Of a stretch of 34,024 nucleotides of DNA, positions 1 to 5,506 are shown in pieces. The number at the start of each line of letters is the position of its first letter. Within the stretch, counting starts at the first letter, position 1. Origin of the DNA: a virus; IMG/VR virus record IMGVR_UViG_3300026518_000036, positions 1 to 34,024 of that record; one strand, written 5' to 3'. Under the pieces are notes generated by a model. It was not told where the DNA came from. It made no database searches and worked only from the letters and a program-made list of their open reading frames with translations. The translations under genes and the position numbers were made by a program.

Positions 1-127
1 GGAATGGCATGATAAGAAAAGGCGATGATGTCAGAGAGCACCCAACCCAAAAGCCGCTAGGTGTTATGAAATGGTGTATCACGCACCTACCAGACGACAC
101 AAATACAATCCTAGACCCCTTCATGGG
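1..127. repeat. Terminal direct repeat, left copy (circular contig overlap)
   Basis: Positions 1-127 are identical to 33898-34024. The exact length of 127 and its place inside a coding gene fit an assembler overlap of a circular or circularly closed genome better than a biological terminal repeat. The true unit is 33,897 bp. Confidence 0.9.
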
Positions 128-260
128 GTCAGGCACAACTGGTGTTGCTTGCGCTGAAATGGGCAGAAAATTCATTGGCATAGAACTTGACGAAGAGTAT
201 TTTGACATAGCCTGTAAAAGAATTGAAGACGCCTATCGCCAAGGTGATCTTTTTTTATAA
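1..260 (+). CDS. DNA methyltransferase, 3' part (gene continues from 33483)
   Basis: This is the C-terminal part of a DNA amino-methyltransferase cut by the linearisation point. Codons run in phase from 33483 through the 127-bp overlap to the TAA at 258-260, giving 224 residues in all. This part holds the SAM-binding motif I, DPFMGSGTT, followed by the acidic IELD strand end, while the catalytic DPPYG lies in the 5' part at the right window edge. That order, catalytic motif first and SAM motif last, is the beta class of N4-cytosine/N6-adenine methyltransferases. No restriction endonuclease is visible nearby, so it is probably a solitary enzyme used against host restriction or for regulation. 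Its sequence specificity cannot be read from here. Confidence 0.9.
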   Translation, partial: NGMIRKGDDVREHPTQKPLGVMKWCITHLPDDTNTILDPFMGSGTTGVACAEMGRKFIGIELDEEYFDIACKRIEDAYRQGDLFL

Positions 261-267
261 AAACCTG

Positions 268-296
268 TTGACATGATAAACTATTGTCTATAAGAT
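268..296 (+). promoter_or_regulatory. Early promoter P1 (shared TTGAC/TAAAC family)
   Basis: TTGACA (268-273), 17-bp spacer, TAAGAT (291-296). The spacer holds TGATAAAC, shared with the promoter at 1076 and in variant form at 26091, 26398, 26823 and 30921. The predicted start near 303 leaves a leader of about 29 nt before the gene at 332. Confidence 0.65.
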
Positions 297-331
297 ATAG
301 TTATAGATAGAGAAAACTATAGGAGATAGGA

Positions 332-646
332 ATGGGAATAAAAGACAATATAAAGCTTCTTGAGAAGGCAGTTGACGAAATTCTTAAGGAGGTTAGGGAC
401 GGTAATTGCGACACAGATTCTATTGAGTTCGCTATGGATGACGTTGGTTGTTATGAAATTTACCAAATTATTAACAAATTATTTTCAAGCAAAAAAGCTG
501 TAGCATATGCTTGCATAAGTCATCTATATCAAGAAATACATTACTATGAATCTCTTCTTGAAGACGGAAAACAAAGCGACAAAGACGCTGAAAAATACGG
601 CACTGAACGCGATCAAGTAAATTCAGATTATTATGCAAGTCGATAG
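332..646 (+). CDS. Hypothetical early protein, 104 aa
   Basis: Acidic, mainly helical small protein with no family I recognise. The ATG is preceded by GGAGATAG at 322-329, the extended Shine-Dalgarno core seen before several non-structural genes of this phage. Promoter P1 lies directly upstream and the next small gene starts at 656, so the two probably form one early transcript ending at the terminator near 1042. The central stretch is rich in Tyr and Cys and the C-terminus is strongly charged, with no signal peptide or membrane segment. The coding call rests on an intact frame, a strong ribosome site and promoter context; function is unknown. Confidence 0.75.
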   Translation: MGIKDNIKLLEKAVDEILKEVRDGNCDTDSIEFAMDDVGCYEIYQIINKLFSSKKAVAYACISHLYQEIHYYESLLEDGKQSDKDAEKYGTERDQVNSDYYASR

Positions 647-655
647 GAGATAAAA

Positions 656-823
656 ATGACAGAACTAGATAAATTCCACCAAGAGAACATTAAGAAAAAC
701 GGGAAACTACATACTGACACGGGGCCATCTGGATTGGTGACATGCCTTGTATGCTTAGCTTTGGTTCTAGCCACTTTAGGCGCGTTCCAGATTGCTGTTT
801 TAATTTACTTAGGATATTTATAG
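656..823 (+). CDS. Small single-pass membrane protein, 55 aa
   Basis: A short gene with a clear ribosome site (GGAGATA at 646-652, 3 nt before the ATG) starting 9 nt after the previous stop. About 25 polar residues are followed by a hydrophobic segment at residues 28-51 (leading into LALVLATLGAF), so the product should be an inner-membrane protein with a short N-terminal tail. Early, tiny, membrane-inserted phage proteins often serve in superinfection exclusion or host-envelope modulation, but nothing here identifies which. The structured RNA copy A starts 7 nt after the stop. Confidence 0.7.
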   Translation: MTELDKFHQENIKKNGKLHTDTGPSGLVTCLVCLALVLATLGAFQIAVLIYLGYL

Positions 824-829
824 GGTTTA

Positions 830-909
830 TGGGGCGGGTCTGCCCTACATTATAGCGTTGACCATGCGCGGTTTCGGAGTGTAGGTGCAAGAGGTGAAAA
901 ACCGCCCCA
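830..909 (+). ncRNA. Structured RNA motif, copy A
   Basis: TGGGGCGG (830-837) pairs perfectly with CCGCCCCA (902-909). Inside lies a second hairpin, CCTACA (845-850 region) with TGTAGG (880-885 region), then an A-rich 3' strand ending GTGAAAAA. The same closing stem, a different inner 6-bp hairpin, an A-rich 3' strand and the same trailing CCATTAA(A)CAAAG occur on the minus strand before the HNH gene (23354-23307). The changed inner stem that keeps pairing argues for selection on structure. Here no gene follows, so this copy may be a relic or a 3'-UTR element of the membrane-protein gene. Confidence 0.5.
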
Positions 910-927
910 CCATTAACAAAGAAAGCA

Positions 928-956
928 TTGACCACCTAGGAAGAAATAGCTATATA
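928..956 (+). promoter_or_regulatory. Sigma70-like promoter of the candidate sRNA
   Basis: TTGACC (928-933), 17-bp spacer, TATATA (951-956). Transcription should start near 963. No translated gene follows before the terminator at 1042-1074, which is why I call the product an RNA. Confidence 0.6.
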
Positions 957-962
957 TAGATA

Positions 963-1073
963 AATAGATGCTTGCAAACACACACATGTTTTCTAACTTT
1001 GGCGCGCCTCTATCTCCACTATCTATACACAAGACGCGCCCGCCCCAGATTTTCGAATTTGGGGCTTCTTTTT
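963..1073 (+). ncRNA. Candidate phage sRNA with anti-Shine-Dalgarno loop
   Basis: A short transcription unit of about 110 nt with its own promoter (928-956) and intrinsic terminator (1042-1074). Three hairpins are visible: a small one, AAACA/TGTTT (976-980/987-991); a GC clamp, GGCGCG/CGCGCC (1001-1006/1035-1040), with a 28-nt pyrimidine-rich loop; and the terminator. The loop carries CTATCTCC (1010-1017), the exact complement of GGAGATAG, the extended ribosome-binding core before genes at 332, 26030, 30973 and 33276. Seven of those eight bases also match before 656, 1135 and 31905. A second CTATCT lies at 1019-1024. The layout is that of a base-pairing regulatory RNA. It is not antisense to one gene, and an open frame from ATG 968 has no ribosome site and reads through the terminator. 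Alternative: an attenuating leader that pairs with the SD at 1123-1129 on read-through. Confidence 0.5.
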
Positions 1074-1074
1074 T
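1042..1074 (+). terminator. Intrinsic terminator with UUCG-type tetraloop
   Basis: A stem of about 10 bp (GCCCCA/TGGGGC extended by G-T, A-T, T-A, T-A pairs) closes a TTCG loop and is followed by TTCTTTTTT. It ends both the 332-823 transcript and the candidate sRNA, and separates them from promoter P2 two bases downstream. Confidence 0.85.
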
Positions 1075-1075
1075 A

Positions 1076-1104
1076 TTGACATGATAAACAATGGTATATA
1101 GTAT
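1076..1104 (+). promoter_or_regulatory. Early promoter P2 (shared family)
   Basis: TTGACATGATAAAC (1076-1089) is identical to the first 14 bases of P1. At a 17-bp spacer the -10 is TAGTAT (1099-1104); an overlapping TATAGT at 1097-1102 is an alternative. The leader to the ATG at 1135 is about 24 nt. Confidence 0.65.
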
Positions 1105-1134
1105 ATACACTATAAACAACAGGGAGATAAGATA

Positions 1135-1362
1135 ATGGAAACAGGTTTATATAAAATTGAAGTCGATGGCTCGGATTATGGCTGGCCAACATTCAGAAGC
1201 AAGAAAGACGCTATAGCTACAGCAAAATGCATGACCATTGCTGATAATGTGGCACGAAGTTCTGATGTCTATGCACATTATTTCAACAGCAGAGAAATTA
1301 AAGTCTGGGATAGCACAGAATGCGATTATATCTTTGATAGTTCAGAATGGGATGGTGAGTAA
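1135..1362 (+). CDS. Hypothetical early protein, 75 aa
   Basis: Small, acidic, aromatic-rich soluble protein (WPTF near residue 18, three Trp in all) with no recognised family. GGAGATA at 1123-1129 precedes the ATG, and P2 is immediately upstream. Its stop TAA shares its last base with the ATG of the next gene, so translation of the two is probably coupled. First gene of a three-gene early operon ending at the terminator near 2519 or at an undetected site before it. Confidence 0.7.
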   Translation: METGLYKIEVDGSDYGWPTFRSKKDAIATAKCMTIADNVARSSDVYAHYFNSREIKVWDSTECDYIFDSSEWDGE

Positions 1363-1901
1363 TGCTACAACACTTAAAAAACATGGACAGACGCGTTTAT
1401 AACCGCCTTAATATTAAACAGCTGATCTTAGGAAATGAGATTGCGCGCTGTTATAAGCTTGATGCCCAGCAACAATTAGCGCATGGACTAACTGCAGATG
1501 AACGCGCGTCATTAACAAATTATCATGATTGGTTGTTTAGCTTGCCAAAAAAGCTCGATGGATTAAACGGGTATTCTGGTGATATTATTAGCGTTCTATT
1601 AGGAAATGCGACATTAACATCTATTGATAGAAAAATGGTCGCTAGTAACGGCACATCAAGAGATTTTCTGTATGCTATGATTGACATGTATGAAGATTAT
1701 GTGTCATTCACATGGTTACAACACCAAGGAAAGATCCATTTTAATCGCACAATTAAGAGAAAGGACACACTAAGAGAAGTCGCTTTAGTTAGTCATGGCA
1801 AAAAGAAAATTAAGGAAATCCCGATTATGAATGAATCTGTTTCCGAATTGCTGTTAGAAATTGATATGAAGCTGGAGGGCATGAATGCAAAACGAGCATA
1901 A
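1362..1901 (+). CDS. Hypothetical early protein, 179 aa
   Basis: Soluble, mostly helical protein with no family I recognise. It starts in a TAATG overlap with the upstream gene and overlaps the next gene by 17 nt, as expected in a tightly coupled early operon. Visible features are an N-terminal basic stretch (residues 6-14), a central region with many Tyr and Asp, and a lysine-rich turn (GKKKIKEI) near residue 146. No catalytic motif is evident. The gene order, promoter and position suggest a host-takeover function, but this is only inference from context. Confidence 0.7.
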   Translation: MLQHLKNMDRRVYNRLNIKQLILGNEIARCYKLDAQQQLAHGLTADERASLTNYHDWLFSLPKKLDGLNGYSGDIISVLLGNATLTSIDRKMVASNGTSRDFLYAMIDMYEDYVSFTWLQHQGKIHFNRTIKRKDTLREVALVSHGKKKIKEIPIMNESVSELLLEIDMKLEGMNAKRA

Positions 1902-2268
1902 AAACCCAATGCCGATAGCGTGCTTTGGCATTATGAACGATATTGAACAAGATAATCCCGCTTTACACGAAAAATGGGATCTGTTAGAGGTGCAGTCAAA
2001 AGAGAAATATTGCAAAATGGCCGAAGCCCTTGGCGGTAGTAATCTGGAATTAATAGGCGCTGATGAATTTCCAAATAAATTTATTGCTATTTACAGCGAT
2101 GGATCGGGCGCATCGATTTTGCAGAGAAAATGCGATCACTATTTTATCTTTGCGTGCGATGAAGATCAGACACCTTGCACAGTTGAAGATATCCAAGACG
2201 CAGGTTTTTGCTTTTTTATTGCCCTGCCTGATAATTTTGATATTTTTATGAGCAGTAAAACAGACTAA
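1885..2268 (+). CDS. Hypothetical early protein, 127 aa
   Basis: Acidic soluble protein, third in the early operon that begins at 1135. GGAGGG just upstream, inside the end of the previous gene, serves as ribosome site. Residues 5-35 (HKNPMPIACFG) are followed by an alternating beta-type pattern around residues 60-105 containing several Cys (C88, C95, C102 region), but they are not arranged as a zinc finger I recognise. No signal peptide or membrane span is seen. Function unknown. Confidence 0.65.
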   Translation: MQNEHKNPMPIACFGIMNDIEQDNPALHEKWDLLEVQSKEKYCKMAEALGGSNLELIGADEFPNKFIAIYSDGSGASILQRKCDHYFIFACDEDQTPCTVEDIQDAGFCFFIALPDNFDIFMSSKTD

Positions 2269-2284
2269 AAATGCACGAAATTAC

Positions 2285-2313
2285 TTGCGGCATGATTTGA
2301 TTACTGTTATGAT
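2285..2313 (+). promoter_or_regulatory. Sigma70-like promoter of the three-way-junction RNA
   Basis: TTGCGG (2285-2290), 17-bp spacer, TATGAT (2308-2313). Transcription would begin near 2320, exactly at the base of the folded RNA described next. It does not share the TAAAC box of the early promoters. Confidence 0.6.
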
Positions 2314-2319
2314 GTAAGA

Positions 2320-2525
2320 ACTTTAGGAGAGACCTTTTAACGGTTCAGAGGCTTTGGCTAGGTCAGATTAGATTACAAAGTGAACGATTAGCATTGATTA
2401 TTCCTTTCTCGGGTTAAAATTAATGTTGGTCATAGAATACGATGGCGTAGAGTTGCACCTCCATCGCCAAACATAAGATCTCTCTCTTGGGACGCAAGGC
2501 CACCTTAATCGGTGGCCTTTGCTAT
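2320..2525 (+). ncRNA. Candidate ~205-nt structured RNA, three-way junction
   Basis: A gene-free stretch bounded by a promoter and a terminator hairpin. Pairings found by hand: closing stem AGGAGAGA (2325-2332) with TCTCTCTT (2481-2488); arm 2, TTTTAAC (2335-2341) with GTTAAAA (2413-2419), containing AGAGG/CCTTT (2347-2351/2403-2407) and a competing or nested CTTTG/CAAAG hairpin (2352-2356/2376-2380); arm 3, 2420-2429 with 2467-2476, capped by CGATGG/CCATCG (2440-2445/2461-2466). Arms 2 and 3 abut at 2419/2420 and could stack. Long closed RNAs of this kind include 6S RNA and the phi29 packaging RNA, but I see no sequence reason to assign either. A 17-codon frame at 2423 has no ribosome site. 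Confidence 0.55.
2496..2523 (+). terminator. Intrinsic terminator after the structured RNA
   Basis: AAGGCCACC (2496-2504), a 6-nt loop, GGTGGCCTT (2511-2519), then a T-rich but interrupted tail (TGCTATTT). The strong 9-bp stem with a weak tail probably still terminates efficiently. Confidence 0.7.
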
Positions 2526-2575
2526 TTATGCCCCAAATCAAATAAAACAAAACTATGCCATCAAGCACATAAAAA

Positions 2576-2635
2576 CCCGAACGGGATTAATCGCGCATTT
2601 TAAAACATTATGCGATCATAAAAGAACCGTTCGGG
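2576..2635. repeat. Nested inverted repeat in the leader region of the phosphoesterase gene
   Basis: CCCGAACGG (2576-2584) pairs with CCGTTCGGG (2627-2635). Inside it ATCGC (2590-2594) pairs with GCGAT (2612-2616) around TTTTAAAA. Read on the minus strand, the outer arm is followed by TTTTTATG, so it could stop antisense transcripts running out of the late operon; on the plus strand it could be an operator or leader structure. Confidence 0.5.
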
Positions 2636-2714
2636 GCGGTATAAAACAACCTATTCACAAAATGTGATAAGAGTGCTACCATATAAGACATGTAAAACAA
2701 TTGGGGAGTTTTAT

Positions 2715-4295
2715 ATGACTTACATTCCAAGTATGCCTGAAAATAGTGAAGAATCTATTAAGCTTCTGCATTGGTTTGAGGATCACAATTGCAGCAATTA
2801 CAAGGCAGCGAGGATATGCGGTGTCCATGAAAAGACCGTTAGGCGGTGGAAAGCAAGGGCGCATAAAATATTAAAAGGCAGTAAGCCAATATCATCTGGT
2901 GAAATCAAGCCGTTTACACACAAAAGCAAGCGTCTATCTGGCAAGCGTTATCTATTCACATCAGCGCAAAACAACACCGACATTCACGAAGACTTCTATA
3001 AATCATTACTAAACTTCTGCAAGCATAAAAACGCAGAACTAATTATCGGGAAATTCACATACAATCAAAATGGATTCCAGAACCTAACAAAAGAAGATGA
3101 CGGCCTTTGGTATCACCCAGATGTGCTGAAACATGACCGCTCAGAGCGTTTAACCATATGTGATGACCTAGAGTGGTGCGGAGAGGCTAACATCCTTCCT
3201 ACAGCCGTTAATCCGCTTTCTGGCTATGACGGTTACACCAAACAATCATCAGGAATATTTCCACACACCAAAATCATGATGAAGAGCCTGGCAACGCTAA
3301 AGCATGAAGATGCAAAAATGCTTTACACAACCGGCACAATCACGAAAAGAAACTATATTGCAAAGAAAGCAGGTCAAAAAGCAGATTTCGACCATTGCTT
3401 TGGCGCGTTATATGTAGAAATAGACAGCGATGGCGACTGGTTCGCACGTCAAATTCGTGCCGATGATGATGGCTCATTCTATGACCTGACCGAGTTATTC
3501 GCCCCAGATGGCGTTTCAGGCGGTCATGAGGTTGAAGCGATAAACTGGGGTGATATCCATGTCGAGAAGCTAGACGGCGTTATCAGCGAGGGCGCATGGT
3601 ACGGCAAAGACAGCATGTTAAACACGTTAAAACCACGTCATCAGTTCTTGCACGATGTTTCCGATTTCGAACCACGCAATCACCACAATATCAACGATCC
3701 GCATTTTTTAGCCAGACAGCATTTTAACGGTATAAACAATGTTGAAAGCGCGTTAAAACTTGTCTCTAATTTCATTAAAAGTGTTGAACGGCCATATTGT
3801 AAAACTGTTATTGTTGACAGCAATCATGATGCTGCTTTATTAAAATGGCTATCAACAGCATGCGTGAAAAGAGATCCAGAGAACGCCAGATTTTACCATG
3901 AGGCGAGTGCAGAAGTTTACAAGGCCATCGAGAACAATGAAAAATTCAATGTGTTTGAGTGGGTGCTTAAGCGGCATAATGATTTAGATAATGCGATATT
4001 CCTTGAAACAGATGAAATCTATAGGATATGCGGAAACATTGAATGTAGTCAGCATGGCCATAGAGGCGCAAATGGCGCAAGAGGTAATCCACGATCATAT
4101 GTCGGTTATAAAGCCAATACAGGCCACACGCATTCAGCAGGTATTATTTCGGGTGTTTATACAGCTGGTGTTTCAGGTTCTCTGGATATGGGTTATAATC
4201 AGGGTATGTCGGCATGGTCACATTCACACATCCTGACCTACAAAAACGGCAAGCGGGCTATCATCACTATGAGAAAAGGAAAATGGCATGCATAG
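2715..4295 (+). CDS. HTH plus calcineurin-like metallophosphoesterase, phage T5 A1-like
   Basis: Predicted 526-aa protein. Residues about 23-49 look like a helix-turn-helix (NYKAARICGVHEKTVRRWK). The C-terminal half carries metallophosphoesterase signatures in order: GDIH (279-282), an acidic HDVSDF stretch (near 313), DSNHD (368-372), HGHRG (447-451) and GHTHSAG (470-476). This metal-ligand pattern and the GHTH-then-SHSH ending recall the pre-early A1 protein of T5, implicated in host DNA degradation; that assignment is from memory of the family. The ATG at 2715 is chosen because GGGGAG lies 6 nt upstream, and an in-frame GTG at 2664 lacks one. It is the largest early protein and overlaps the next gene by 8 nt. 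Host chromosome breakdown is the leading hypothesis. Confidence 0.7.
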   Translation: MTYIPSMPENSEESIKLLHWFEDHNCSNYKAARICGVHEKTVRRWKARAHKILKGSKPISSGEIKPFTHKSKRLSGKRYLFTSAQNNTDIHEDFYKSLLNFCKHKNAELIIGKFTYNQNGFQNLTKEDDGLWYHPDVLKHDRSERLTICDDLEWCGEANILPTAVNPLSGYDGYTKQSSGIFPHTKIMMKSLATLKHEDAKMLYTTGTITKRNYIAKKAGQKADFDHCFGALYVEIDSDGDWFARQIRADDDGSFYDLTELFAPDGVSGGHEVEAINWGDIHVEKLDGVISEGAWYGKDSMLNTLKPRHQFLHDVSDFEPRNHHNINDPHFLARQHFNGINNVESALKLVSNFIKSVERPYCKTVIVDSNHDAALLKWLSTACVKRDPENARFYHEASAEVYKAIENNEKFNVFEWVLKRHNDLDNAIFLETDEIYRICGNIECSQHGHRGANGARGNPRSYVGYKANTGHTHSAGIISGVYTAGVSGSLDMGYNQGMSAWSHSHILTYKNGKRAIITMRKGKWHA

Positions 4296-4491
4296 CAGAA
4301 TCAGAGATAATCTATTAATGGAGCTGGCAGAATTTGATTTCTTTGAATATTACTATATGGATGATTTAAAAAATGCATGGGCCAATGAAAACTTTGACAA
4401 GGTTGATGAATTACTATGCACCGCCCTTGATGAAATGATCGGCGTAAAGGAAGCCATGAAATACGGACGCGCGAAAAAGCGTAAAAAGTAA
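4288..4491 (+). CDS. Hypothetical protein, 67 aa
   Basis: Small helical protein with an acidic first half (FDFFEYYYMDD) and a basic tail ending RAKKRKK. It overlaps the phosphoesterase gene by 8 nt (ATGCATAG), so it is translationally coupled and may act with it. Its stop lies directly against the stop of the convergent o-spanin gene at 4492, marking the meeting point of early and late transcription. No family recognised. Confidence 0.65.
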   Translation: MHSRIRDNLLMELAEFDFFEYYYMDDLKNAWANENFDKVDELLCTALDEMIGVKEAMKYGRAKKRKK

Positions 4492-4740
4492 TCAATCACA
4501 CCCAATAGGCTCTTTATCCGTAAATTTCCAGTTGCAAAATTCCGCGCCTGATTGATTATGGTTTTTAATGCTTTCTTTTAGCTGTCTTGATGCGTTCTTA
4601 ATATCACTATCACACATGCTGATTTTATCAGTCCAAGAACATTCACTAGCGGTTGTTTGACAGCCAGTCATCAAGCTCGTCATTAGACATGCCATGAGTA
4701 TCATTTTCAATTTCTTGGCGTTCTTCTCTTGCTTTTTCAT
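4492..4740 (-). CDS. Putative o-spanin (Rz1-like outer-membrane lipoprotein)
   Basis: 82-aa protein with a lipoprotein signal peptide: a basic N-region (residues 2-12), a short hydrophobic core and a lipobox LMTGC near residues 23-27, predicting cleavage and lipidation at that Cys. Mature o-spanins are short outer-membrane lipoproteins that join an i-spanin to fuse inner and outer membranes at lysis. The start lies inside the upstream i-spanin gene in another frame (95-nt overlap), the classic Rz/Rz1 arrangement. Last gene of the late cluster; its stop abuts the convergent gene ending at 4491. The mature part has further Cys residues that could dimerise it. Confidence 0.7.
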   Translation of the reverse strand: MKKQEKNAKKLKMILMACLMTSLMTGCQTTASECSWTDKISMCDSDIKNASRQLKESIKNHNQSGAEFCNWKFTDKEPIGCD

Positions 4741-4861
4741 TTTTTTCTAGCCTTTTCTTTTTTTCCGCATCCGCTCCAGATTTGCGAATAAAAAAAGCCC
4801 CAAATAACCACGCTAACGGCTTTATGAGGCTTTGTATTAAACTAATAACAGCTTGGGGCAT
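4646..4861 (-). CDS. Putative i-spanin (Rz-like inner-membrane protein)
   Basis: 71-aa protein with an N-terminal hydrophobic segment (residues 6-25), then a very charged helical region (AEKKKRLEKNEKAREER) and a C-terminal MSNDELDDWLS motif of the kind seen at the end of many short Rz-like spanins. It would sit in the inner membrane with its coiled coil in the periplasm. Its ATG overlaps the stop of the upstream small gene by one base and its 3' half contains the start of the o-spanin gene. It is short for an i-spanin; the nested lipoprotein is the main support. Confidence 0.65.
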   Translation of the reverse strand: MPQAVISLIQSLIKPLAWLFGAFFIRKSGADAEKKKRLEKNEKAREERQEIENDTHGMSNDELDDWLSNNR

Positions 4862-5019
4862 TATTCACCTGTTGGCGCTTCTGTGGCACTATCAATGATG
4901 ATCTGCGCAGCCTCAATGATTGGATCGGCCAATTCTGGCTTATAAGCAATAATCAAACCCATAACTGCAGCAATGACTTTCTTTTTATTGGCTTTAACCC
5001 AAGTAATAATTTTTTCCAT
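4861..5019 (-). CDS. Small hydrophobic lysis-cassette protein, 52 aa
   Basis: A short gene with AAGGAGAAC seven nt before the ATG, ending in a TAATG overlap with the i-spanin gene. The product has a lysine-rich N-terminus (residues 9-14) followed by a moderately hydrophobic stretch (VIAAVMGLIIAY, 15-26) and a second amphipathic helix. Its place between endolysin and spanins suggests a holin or antiholin role, but the hydrophobic span is short and the assignment is inference. Confidence 0.6.
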   Translation of the reverse strand: MEKIITWVKANKKKVIAAVMGLIIAYKPELADPIIEAAQIIIDSATEAPTGE

Positions 5020-5029
5020 GTTGTTCTCC

Positions 5030-5506
5030 TTAAATTAATTTAAACGCCTTTTCCCAGACTTCTTTTTCGTACCAATATTCAGGAAATCCTGTTCTTGGAT
5101 ATCCGTTCTCATGGACTGTAATAGACTGAACAAGCGCAATCATTAAATCCATGTTATCTATAATAGCATGCCCATGAATATCAACCAATGATAAACCAGC
5201 ATCAGGTTTCACGTCTAATTTTCTAGCAACGTTATTAACATATGATTCCGTGTCGTTCTCATGTGGTGGGGCCCAACGGTTAATAATTTCCCGAACTGTC
5301 ATTAATCCGTATTTTTTCTGATATGTGATGATGATTTTCATCATGGCGCGGATGCCATATTCTGGCTTCATGAATACGCAAAAACGGCTGTCTGATGACT
5401 GGTCAAGCTTTAAGCCTTTCCATGATGTTGTATTGCGCTCGATATTGCCAGGATTGTTATTTCTGATTCCGCGTGGTAGTTTTAGTTTTGTTACATTATC
5501 AGGCAT
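5030..5506 (-). CDS. Probable endolysin (lysozyme-like peptidoglycan hydrolase)
   Basis: 158-aa protein. It contains the signature of a phage lytic family: PRGIRNNNPGNIER near residues 10-23, a PEYGIRAMMK stretch near 50, and INRWAPPHENDTESY near 75. Proteins with this pattern are usually annotated as phage lysozyme-like or virion-associated hydrolases and lie in lysis cassettes. I chose ATG 5506 over an upstream in-frame ATG at 5581 because AGGAG lies nine nt before it and the first 25 codons of the longer version only mirror the overlapping upstream gene. It overlaps that gene by 8 nt. No signal peptide, so it needs a holin. Confidence 0.75.
   Translation of the reverse strand: MPDNVTKLKLPRGIRNNNPGNIERNTTSWKGLKLDQSSDSRFCVFMKPEYGIRAMMKIIITYQKKYGLMTVREIINRWAPPHENDTESYVNNVARKLDVKPDAGLSLVDIHGHAIIDNMDLMIALVQSITVHENGYPRTGFPEYWYEKEVWEKAFKLI

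Noticed and set aside
1-127. Terminal repeat as a biological direct terminal repeat or att site
   Set aside because: It lies inside a conserved methyltransferase coding region and its length matches a common assembler overlap; no integrase is present.
968-1082. 38-codon plus-strand frame inside the candidate sRNA
   Set aside because: No ribosome site before the ATG, and the frame reads through the terminator hairpin and its T-tract into promoter P2.
690-1119. Two minus-strand frames of 81 and 68 aa over 690-1119
   Set aside because: They lie antisense to the membrane-protein gene, structured RNA and sRNA, lack ribosome sites and have no protein-like composition.
2423-2476. 17-codon peptide inside the three-way-junction RNA
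   Set aside because: No ribosome site; the segment is occupied by paired arms of the RNA fold.
2320-2525. Calling the structured RNA a 6S RNA, tmRNA or packaging RNA
   Set aside because: Size and closed form are compatible with 6S or pRNA, but I see no conserved sequence of any of them, and no tmRNA tag frame or tRNA-like end.
2664-2714. GTG start giving a 543-aa phosphoesterase
   Set aside because: No ribosome site before it, whereas GGGGAG lies six nt before the ATG at 2715.
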